This document shows, in pieces, positions 1 through 5,532 of a DNA stretch of 5,532 nucleotides. The stretch is from an uncultured Clostridia bacterium. GTDB lineage: Bacteria; Bacillota; Clostridia; UBA1381. The first letter of the stretch is position 1; the number at the start of each line of letters is the position of its first letter. The notes under the pieces were generated by a model that saw nothing but the letters and a program-made list of their open reading frames with translations, had not been told where the DNA came from and did not search any database. The position numbers and the translations under genes are program-made. Location of the stretch: contig CAJUFV010000251.1 of assembly GCA_910585795.1 (NCBI GenBank), forward strand, positions 1 to 5,532, written 5' to 3'.

Positions 1-60
1 CGCAATCATATGTTCTGTTCCCGCCGCTACCTGTGGTGTTGCTACATACTTTTTCTTATC
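1..60 (-). repeat. Start of a third RCC1 block (cut by the window edge)
   Basis: The last 20 visible codons encode KKKYVATPQVAAGTEHMIA. This matches the opening of block B (VPFTAMPMVAAGTAHMLAL) codon for codon at an offset of 1677 bp. Over bases 1-84 against 1678-1761, 62 of 84 bases agree by hand count. The propeller/Ig-like unit therefore continues at least a third time beyond the window. Confidence 0.8.
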
Positions 61-3000
61 TGTACTTGCAGGCTTTACACTTATCCTGATTATCGCTGAT
101 ACTCCCGATGTTTTATCTCTTACTACTATAGGGGTTGTTCCATATATTCCCTTCTTTGGACGGATTACCGCATAATTTGTATATTCTATATTATTCAGCG
201 TTAAATTTGTACTATACTCCAGTATACGCTCATCTATAATATTGTACTCTAAATTTGACGAAGCTACATTGCTGATACCAGGCAGAAGCTTAAAGTTTCT
301 GTTTACCTGTATTTTTCCATCTCCGGTATCAAGAATGAATTCTTCATCCTCTCCTATTGTTATGTTGGTAATTATTTCCAATGGATTGCTATACTTTTCC
401 ACTGTTAGTTCTGTCTTTTGATTTCTTACCTGGCCATAGCGCAGCTTCATAGAATCAGAACCACCTCTGCCTACCTGCATAGGTGTAATACTATACTGTA
501 TATTTCCACTCGCAGTAGTAATTATATAGCTTCCAATACCCAGCTGACCGACATTGTTATAGCCCCAGGTCCAGACTGTTCCATCTTCCTTCACCGCTCC
601 GGCAAATACGCCATATTCTGATACTGATAGCTGTGTTATATCACTCAGCTTCTCTACTTCATCCCATGTAGTTGTCGATGTACCATGTTCTTTTCCTGTT
701 CCTAATACTCCATAACTATTATATCCTCGACTATATACCTTTCCTTCTTTTGTAAGGATAGATATATGATGAGTGTTATACTCTTTGCCTCCTATTTCCG
801 CTTGTACAGCCTTATCCTTATCCCCTGTCGGCGCATATATCTTTTCAGGTGTTCTTTTTCCCGCTCCCGGAGCACTATCAATTCCAGGACCTGGATTTAT
901 TGCCAATATATTAGATGAGTAGCCCCACATATATATTTCGCCGTTTTCTGTTACCGCTAAAACTGAACCTATACCACAAGCACCATAAGGATACATTGTC
1001 GCACTTATATCTACTACATTTTCAAGATAGCCGCTCTTACTTTCTTCCTGCTGTCCTGCCTTTACCTGATATGGTACTGAATGAGCGGTATCCATCGTTA
1101 ATCCAGCTCCCAACATATAATATCCATTTGAGCCCCATGACCAGACTGTTCCGTTTGATTTCAGCGCAAAGGTTGTATATGTACTTGATTCTACATATAC
1201 TATATCTCCTAAATACGCGCTTCCCGATGCTCCTCCAAGCACTCTCTGCGGTGTGGATTTATCTTCTTTATTATTTATTCCAAGCTGTCCATAGATATTA
1301 TGTCCCCATGACCATACACTTCCGTCCTTCTTTATTGCAAACATACTGTAACGGCCTGCTTCTATAAATACTACATCTGTAATTCCCTGTACCTTTTCAG
1401 GCAATAACTGGTCTGCTGTTGAGCCGTTTCCTAGCTTTCCATAGGTTCCGTCTCCCCATGTCCAGATATTTCCATCCTTATCCAGCGCCGCGCTGTAATT
1501 CTCTCCTGCCGCTATTTGCTTAATTCCTGTAAGATAAGTATCTGTTCCTGTCATTACCTGTATCGGACTTGCTGTTTTTTCAAGTGTACTGTTTCCAAGC
1601 TGGCCGGTAATTACATCTTTATTACTTCTTCTTGTTGTATTACCTCCCCATGCCCACACTGTTCCATCAGCTTTCAACGCAAGCATATGTGCTGTTCCTG
1701 CTGCTACCATTGGCATTGCTGTAAAAGGTACTTTTGCTGTACTTGCAGGTTTTACATTTACACGAATCATACCTTTGTATGTATATGAAAGACCACCAAT
1801 GGCACTGCTTGTAAGGGAAAGAATTATCTCTGTTGTCGCATATTTTCCATTTGAATTTGCTGTTACAGTATTACCGTTTATCGAAGCAACATCCGTATTA
1901 ATTGATTTCAGAGAAACACCGGAAATAGAAACAGGTATTTCCTTATCATACATATTATTAACAACTATAGATGCTGTATCAGCAGTAAATGATTCTCCTT
2001 CTTCCAATGTTATATTTGTAACAATATTACTGCCGCCGCCTTCTGTTTTACCATCAGAATAAGTTCCGCTTTTCACACGCAATAATTTAGAGTTAAAAGT
2101 TATTGGAATCGCTATCAGTTCATTTGCTCCTGAATAACCAAGTCCAAGCTCACCATAACCATTATAGCCCCAAGCCCAAGCAGTTCCATCTTTTCTGATT
2201 GCAAAGCTATAATGTCCTGCTCTGGAAAGACCAATATAGATTACATGGTCCAAATCAGAATCATTTCTATTTTCTGTTGCATAATCAGTATTCATTTGAA
2301 CCTGCTGCCATTCAGTTGTTGCTCTTGTACTGGTTGTATTATTACCAAGCTGTCCATAACCATTATAGCCTCTGCTCCAGACTGTTCCGTCCTTTTTAAG
2401 AATTAATACATGATATGTTCCAGCCGCAACCTGCTGTACATTATCTGCAAGTAATAATGGAGTAAGATTTGCTGCGGCAGTATTACCTAACTGTCCATAT
2501 CCACTATAACCCCATCCATATAAATTACCATTTCTGTCAACCGCATAGCTGGTATAATCTGAAGCTTCTACCTGTACAATATTAGACAAATAACTAGCAG
2601 CAGAGCTCTGTTCGCCCTTTAGAACTCTTACAGCATTATATGATGAAGTTGCTGTGTCAGCATTATTACCTAACTGACCATAAGATATAGTTGTATTAGC
2701 ATTTGTATGGTCTTGCTGCCATGACCATACATTACCATTATTATCGAGTGCCAAGCTATGTGCAAGACCAACAGACAATTGCTTTATATTTGTTAAAGGC
2801 TGTGTTTTAGCTGTATCTTTATAGACCTGAACCTTATTTTTTACAGCAGAATGAGTAGCCAATTGGAAGTTTGAAGCGTCCAAAGTATATACATATACTT
2901 CTCCCTTTGTATCTACAGCTTCAAAATAGAAAAAACCACCTGTGTCCCGAGCCTCTGCTGCAATATACTTAATATTTTCTATACCGGCTATTTGAACAGC

Positions 3001-4386
3001 ATCACTCTGACCTGTCAATCCGTAAACCGTTCCATTTGACTTTAATGCTAGAGCAGGATACGCTTGGCCTATACTTGATGCTATCTGCACAATATTAGTA
3101 AGATTTCCTCCTGCACTATTTTTAATTATCTGAGGTTGAACATTTGATGATCGACTATTATTTTTTATCCAGCTGCCCCAGGACCAAACTGTTCCGTCTT
3201 CTTTTAATGCATATGAACATTCAACACCAGATACAACCATAGGTGTGGTTGTCGATACAGCCGCCAGGGAAATGTTCTCGTCCGCTGCTGCCGCATCCTG
3301 TTCTGGCTGAACGTCAGAAACATCAATTGTTTCATCCGCGTTTTCAGAATCAACTTCTGTTTCAGAAGCAGATGTATTCTGTGTAATTGTTACAGGCACT
3401 GTATTTACACTGTTTTTATTTGAAGATACATAGCTGCTGCCTGATGACGCTTTTATATTTGTATTTATAGAAGCAAGCTCAATCGTCTGTTCTTCTACAG
3501 TCTTAGGCTGAGCTGTCTGAACCTTTACCTCAGTAACTTCCACATCAGCTGTCTTTGCTATGTATTCTTTAATTTCTTCCTCACTATATGTCGTGAATGA
3601 ATCAACAACTGTACCAACAGTCGGTTCTTCCGTTGTTGTGTATTCATTTACAGATGTATCAATATTTACTTCACCATCATCTGTCTTTGTTTCAGTCTTA
3701 ACTGTTTCACGAACTGTATAATTTGTTCCTACAACCTCTTCAGTTGTTTCTTCTTTTTCAATCAACTCAGTTGTCGGAACTGTAACTGTCTCTGTTTTCG
3801 TTTCGGTTATTGTTTCTCCTGTTTCTTCATCATAAGCTGAATCAACTACTGTTTCAAGTCTCATTTCCTTAGTTGACGGAACTTCTTCATAAACTGTTTT
3901 TGTAACAGTTTCAACTATTGGTTCCTCGCTTACGATTTCTGTTGTAGTTGTCTTTGTAGTTGTTGTTGCTTTTTGTTTTTTTGTTACTACTTCTTCTGTA
4001 ATTTCTTTCTGAACTGTCTTTGTTTCTGTTACAACAGTTTCTTCTGTTTCAGAAGTTTTATCTGCTTCGGTTACAGCTGTATCATCGACCTTGTTTTCTA
4101 CAGTTGTGTCAGCTTTTATCTCACCTTCTGTTTTATCTTTATCTGTATCAGTTTGTGAAACTTTTGACTGAGTTTCTTCCTTATTATATATAGCATCATT
4201 TTTCTTATCTGTTTCAGATTTGTCCTCATCGACCTTGTCAGACTTATCTTCATCAGCGGTTTTTTCTATATTGTCTGATTCTTTATTATCAATATCATTT
4301 TCAAATTTGCCGTTATTATTTTCATCTACAGATGTACTGTCTGAATTTTCCTGTGTCTGATTTTCTTCAAACAAAGCAGAATCTCT
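1..4386 (-). CDS. Giant RCC1-repeat surface/secreted protein, main body (partial, C-terminus beyond window)
   Basis: A stop-free frame of 1462 codons runs from 4386 to base 1 and leaves the window. All triplets were read and no in-frame stop was found. From the N-terminal side it encodes a Thr/Glu/Lys/Asp-rich stalk of about 375 residues, seven RCC1-type repeats, an Ig-like domain, seven more RCC1-type repeats, a second Ig-like domain, and the opening of a third RCC1 block. The diagnostic motif is DGTVWxWGxNxxGQLG, followed by IxQIAAG-type strands. RCC1 repeats fold as propeller blades. Bacterial examples include the secreted inhibitor BLIP-II, so binding rather than catalysis is the expected role; the ligand here is unknown. 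Only two cysteines appear (blade A1 and blade B5), typical of exported Gram-positive proteins. This frame has no signal peptide or convincing start of its own. The best in-frame candidate is TTG at 4374 with a weak GAAGAG 8 nt upstream. It most likely continues the frame that starts at 5270, with the frameshift near 4377. A C-terminal anchor, if any, lies outside the window. Confidence 0.9.
61..378 (-). other. Ig-like (BIG-like) spacer domain 2
   Basis: This domain of about 105 residues follows block B. It begins IITNITIGEDEEFILDTGD and ends SAIIRISVKPAST, the same ends as domain 1. The interior is more diverged, with ISNVASSNLEYNIIDERILE and a longer middle (VIRPKKGIYGTTPIVVRD). The distance between the two VKPAST ends is 1677 bp, while the last blades before the domains are 1605 bp apart, so this copy is about 24 residues longer. 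Its role as a spacer between propellers is inferred from position. Confidence 0.6.
430..1734 (-). repeat. RCC1 block B: seven blades, predicted beta-propeller
   Basis: Seven blades are visible: KADGTVWAWGGN, DKDGNIWTWGDGTYGKLGNG, KKDGSVWSWGHNIYGQLG, KSNGTVWSWGSNGYYMLG, TENGEIYMWGYSSN, TKEGKVYSRGYNSYGVLG and KEDGTVWTWGYNNVGQLG. Connecting strands include IKQIAAG, VVFIEAG and ITQLSVS. The blades are better conserved than those of block A, with only blades 5 and 6 weakened. Insertions enlarge blade 1 (TTRRSNKDVI), blade 4 (AGQQEESKSG) and blade 5 (a Gly/Pro-rich loop GPGIDSAPGAGK). Block B corresponds to block A blade by blade at a distance of about 1.53-1.6 kb. Confidence 0.85.
1735..2034 (-). 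other. Ig-like (BIG-like) spacer domain 1
   Basis: About 100 residues after a Gly-rich hinge (TEGGGSN) carry beta-sandwich features. It opens with NIVTNITLEEGESFTAD, continues through VSISGVSLKSINTDVASING and ITV-type strands (NTVTANSNGKYATTEIILSL), and ends MIRVNVKPAST. The order of low-conservation beta strands with a DVASI-type segment and a closing RVNVKPAS strand resembles bacterial Ig-like domains, although the family is not certain from sequence alone. It matches domain 2 (378-61) in its ends (TNIT...GE and VKPAST), so the two arose by duplication. Confidence 0.6.
2080..3240 (-). repeat. RCC1 block A: seven blades, predicted beta-propeller
   Basis: Seven repeats can be counted from their DG/NG turns: KEDGTVWSWG, KSNGTVYGLTG, TKGEVYVYTL, NNGNVWSWQQ, RNGNLYGWGYSGYGQLG, KKDGTVWSRGYNGYGQLG and KDGTAWAWGYNGYGELG. 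Most end in strands such as NIVQIASS, NIKQLSVG, NIVQVEAS and NVQQVAAG. Seven matches the blade number of a classical RCC1 propeller. Blades 2-4 are degenerate: the second Trp-Gly is lost in blades 2 and 3, and GQLG is missing or displaced by an insert in blade 4. Blades 5-7 are near consensus. The block is followed directly by an Ig-like domain. Confidence 0.8.
3262..4386 (-). other. Encoded Thr/Glu/Lys/Asp-rich stalk
   Basis: This stretch encodes about 375 low-complexity residues between the frameshift and the first RCC1 repeat. The first third is mainly Asp, Glu, Lys and Asn (for example DEDKSDKVDEDKSETDKK). The middle is Thr/Glu/Val-rich with loose repetition (TKTTTTEIV, ETITETKTETVTVPTTE, TVRETVKTETKTDDGE). 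The phrase TVVDS occurs twice, about 240 bp apart (near 3852 and 3612), each time followed by an acidic run. The last part (DAAAADENISLAAVS) leads into the propeller. Such composition is usual in extended, possibly glycosylated stalks that hold a binding head away from the cell wall. The stalk role is inferred from composition and position. Confidence 0.65.
4326..4386 (-). other. Overlap of two frames; probable -1 type frameshift near 4377
   Basis: The N-terminal frame (codon first bases at 2 modulo 3) runs to the stop at 4326. The downstream frame (0 modulo 3) becomes open at 4386, right after two adjacent TGA codons at 4392-4387. The two frames share 61 bases. Adding one G next to the minus-strand G at 4377 changes CTG-CTT-TGT-TTG into CTG-GCT-TTG-TTT-GAA. 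This joins DEEIL to ALFEENQTQENSD and keeps an acidic composition throughout. No canonical slippery heptamer (X XXY YYZ) is seen in the overlap, and no homopolymer longer than four bases, so programmed slippage and slipped-strand phase variation both lack sequence support. A one-base deletion, either a real mutation or a sequencing error, is the simplest reading. Confidence 0.75.
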
Positions 4387-5270
4387 TCATCAGACATTTT
4401 GCTGTAATCCGGCCCTGACGAATTCGCATCACCAAAAGATGACAGGTCATATATAGAATTATCCTGTGTAAGACCTGTAGCATACATCTCTTCAACAAAT
4501 TTTCTTACCTCTTCAGATTCAAATTCTGTTTTTGAACCTGCAGCTATTTCTTCTGTTTGCTCACCTTCTGCCGGAGCTGTTCCGTTTGAAAGATAAATTG
4601 TACCAGTAATCTTTTCATACGGATTTGACTTAAGCATTGCATAAAACGGAGTTCTTTCAATACCTTCTACTGTCTCTCCATCCCATTTAATATCGACCGT
4701 ACTCTTGTCACCCTCTACTCTCGGCTCTGAAATAGAAACATATTTAGGGTCGCCTACTTCCCACGCGATATCATTACCATTGCCATTTGCCGCGGTCGCG
4801 GTAAATGTTTTGCTTGCACCAAAATATTCAAACAAAGAGAATGACTGGTCAAACCAAAGCTGGTCGCTGTCGTTTTCCGTTGAAAACGGCTCAAGCATCT
4901 TTGAAGTATCCAATGAATTATTATATGAATTTGATGACGATGATGAGGAAGTGTTTCGTGCAACAGAAGAAGGCGAAGTTTTAGCTTCACCCTGGGAGTT
5001 CTCTCCTGCACCACTATCAGACGCAGCACCTGCTTCATTTTCAGCAGTTTCTGCGTCTTCTTTTTTATTGTCCTCATCACCGGCAGCAACAGTGTCCTTT
5101 GACTCTGCGCTGCCTGAATCATCCTTGACAAAGCCCTCTTTTGTACCATCTATAATGGCCTGACCTGCCCCGGATATTTCCGCAAAAGTAGGTATCTGTA
5201 CTGATGTACCTACCATTGATGCCATTACCAGCACCGATAAAAATTTCGTCATCATCTTGTTGAACTTCAT
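4326..5270 (-). CDS. N-terminal part of a giant secreted RCC1-repeat protein (frameshifted)
   Basis: This 314-codon frame starts at ATG 5270 (alternative 5276) and ends at TAG 4328-4326. Residues 1-30 form a Sec signal peptide: lysines at 2, 5 and 9, a hydrophobic core LSVLVMASMV (11-20), and probable cleavage after TFA (28-30). Residues 31-98 are rich in Asp, Glu, Ser, Gly and Ala, and 99-120 are a Ser/Asn-rich run, together a flexible exported linker. Residues about 125-230 look like a beta-rich, possibly Ig-like domain, with alternating patterns such as KTFTATAA, YVSISEP and STVDIKW. A short charged helix follows (about 250-265). After KMSDEEIL (291-298) the last 16 residues (LCLKKIRHRKIQTVHL) turn abruptly basic and contain the only cysteine, unlike the acidic protein before. 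They are most likely read out of frame. The natural continuation is the other frame, open from 4386 to base 1. No family is recognised for this part on its own, and as it stands it would be a short exported fragment. Confidence 0.85.
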   Translation of the reverse strand: MKFNKMMTKFLSVLVMASMVGTSVQIPTFAEISGAGQAIIDGTKEGFVKDDSGSAESKDTVAAGDEDNKKEDAETAENEAGAASDSGAGENSQGEAKTSPSSVARNTSSSSSSNSYNNSLDTSKMLEPFSTENDSDQLWFDQSFSLFEYFGASKTFTATAANGNGNDIAWEVGDPKYVSISEPRVEGDKSTVDIKWDGETVEGIERTPFYAMLKSNPYEKITGTIYLSNGTAPAEGEQTEEIAAGSKTEFESEEVRKFVEEMYATGLTQDNSIYDLSSFGDANSSGPDYSKMSDEEILLCLKKIRHRKIQTVHL

Positions 5271-5279
5271 AAACATATT

Positions 5280-5287
5280 CTCCCCTT
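5280..5287 (-). promoter_or_regulatory. Ribosome binding site that favours the ATG at 5270
   Basis: The minus strand reads AAGGGGAG at 5287-5280, then AAT, then ATG TTT ATG. The distance from the purine tract to the first ATG (5276) is only 3 nt. The distance to the second in-frame ATG (5270) is 9 nt, close to the usual optimum. The second ATG also opens a more typical signal peptide (MKFNKMM...). The start at 5270 is therefore preferred, although 5276 gives an open frame two codons longer. Confidence 0.7.
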
Positions 5288-5304
5288 ATATCTTTGAAGT
5301 ATTT

Positions 5305-5327
5305 TATTACAATATTATTGAGTAATA
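5305..5327 (-). repeat. Small AT-rich inverted repeat in the leader
   Basis: The arms TATTAC (5305-5310) and GTAATA (5322-5327) are exact inverted repeats around an 11-nt loop. Within it, CAATA/TATTG (5310-5314 and 5316-5320) can pair alternatively. It lies about 20 nt upstream of the ribosome binding site. The stem is short and almost all A-T, so it would be weak in RNA. It does not resemble a known riboswitch and may be chance in AT-rich DNA. Confidence 0.25.
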
Positions 5328-5341
5328 TATATAAATTTTTT

Positions 5342-5387
5342 GACAGTTCTGCCTTTTCTGGTTTTAGACATACTTCTGCCATTTTCT
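5342..5387 (-). repeat. Imperfect direct repeat in the transcribed leader
   Basis: Two near-identical segments sit side by side at the start of the leader. On the minus strand they read AGAAAATGGCAGAAGTATGT plus C (5387-5367) and AGAAAAGGCAGAACTGTC (5359-5342). They share AGAAAA, GGCAGAA and GTC, and differ by a few inserted bases. The spacing from copy to copy is about 25-28 bp. The first copy overlaps the predicted transcription start. The position would fit a repressor site or an RNA-protein binding site, but this is inference and no known family is recognised. Confidence 0.45.
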
Positions 5388-5389
5388 AT

Positions 5390-5418
5390 ATTATACCTCG
5401 TATAACTGATTAAGTCAA
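5390..5418 (-). promoter_or_regulatory. Sigma-A (sigma-70 type) promoter of the RCC1-repeat gene
   Basis: On the minus strand a -35 box TTGACT (5418-5413) is separated by exactly 17 bp from a perfect -10 box TATAAT (5395-5390). That is five of six plus six of six consensus bases at the ideal spacing. Two A-tracts on the minus strand (complement of T-runs at 5432-5438 and 5422-5426) lie just upstream of the -35 box, where an UP element would sit. Transcription should start near 5383, leaving a leader of about 113 nt before the ATG at 5270. The promoter points at the large minus-strand gene and nothing else in the window, so it is assigned to it. No operator is recognised with certainty. Confidence 0.85.
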
Positions 5419-5532
5419 GGGTTTTTAACTATTTTTTTGAGTATTTCCCTTATTTTCGGGCTTTTCCGCCGTTTTTTAAAATTTTAGTAAATCAATCGTA
5501 TATTTCTGGAAATAATCATGTAAATATTGTCA
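5419..5532. other. AT-rich upstream region, no gene seen
   Basis: These 114 bases hold no convincing open frame on either strand. A small G/C-rich patch (5457-5471) followed by six T residues looks at first like a terminator on the plus strand, but only a 3-bp stem forms. The T-runs nearest the promoter may act as an UP element. Nothing else is recognised. Confidence 0.5.

Noticed and set aside
915..1367. Plus-strand 150-codon frame
   Set aside because: It is antisense to well-conserved RCC1 blades and shows no domain or export pattern of its own.
3973..4158. Plus-strand Phe/Cys-rich, apparently hydrophobic small protein
   Set aside because: Runs of Phe and Cys arise from reading the complement of Glu/Lys/Thr codons of the stalk; not a real membrane protein.
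4326..4386. Programmed -1 ribosomal frameshift
   Set aside because: No X XXY YYZ heptamer in the proper frame and no obvious downstream hairpin were seen in the overlap.
4705..5163. Plus-strand 152-codon Ser/Ala-rich frame
   Set aside because: It is antisense to the acidic/serine-rich linker and its composition is the mirror of that coding bias. No promoter or ribosome binding site supports it.
5340..5368. Perfect TTGACA on the plus strand as a divergent promoter
   Set aside because: At 17-bp spacing the -10 position reads TTTAGA, only three of six bases, and no plus-strand gene follows.
5119..5382. Minus-strand 87-codon frame starting at 5382 and overlapping the signal peptide region
   Set aside because: Its ATG coincides with the predicted transcription start, so it has no room for a ribosome binding site. 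Most of its 3' half reads the signal-peptide coding bases in another frame.
5457..5477. G/C patch followed by T-run as an intrinsic terminator
   Set aside because: Only a 3-bp stem forms in any register, and no plus-strand gene ends there in the window.

Overview
The window holds one very large secreted-protein gene, read on the minus strand, plus its promoter and leader. It suggests an AT-rich Gram-positive bacterium, probably a gut-type Clostridia/Lachnospiraceae relative. The grounds are a consensus sigma-A promoter, a purine-rich ribosome binding site, a Sec signal peptide, a cysteine-poor Asp/Glu/Thr/Ser-rich exported protein and AT-rich codons. The taxonomic placement is inference. No mobile element, RNA gene or CRISPR array was seen.

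Layout, reading right to left with the gene. Positions 5532-5419 are AT-rich upstream DNA without a recognisable gene. A TTGACT-17-TATAAT promoter lies at 5418-5390. A leader of about 113 nt contains an imperfect direct repeat, a small inverted repeat and the ribosome binding site. The coding region starts at 5270 (or 5276) with a signal peptide, then an acidic/serine-rich segment and a possible Ig-like domain, and closes at a stop at 4326. A second frame is open without a stop from 4386 to the window edge at base 1. It encodes a Thr/Glu/Lys-rich stalk, then RCC1-type repeats (motif DGTVWxWGxNxxGQLG) in two blocks of seven. Each block is followed by an Ig-like domain, and a third RCC1 block is just beginning at the edge.

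The two open frames look like one gene split by a single-base frameshift near 4377. Restoring one G (minus strand) joins the frames as ...MSDEEIL-A-LFEENQTQE..., giving about 1757 visible residues with the C-terminus outside the window. The assembled protein would be a giant surface or secreted protein: export signal, flexible stalk, and a chain of seven-bladed propellers separated by Ig-like spacers, suited to binding. Its ligand and its anchor to the cell cannot be read from this window.
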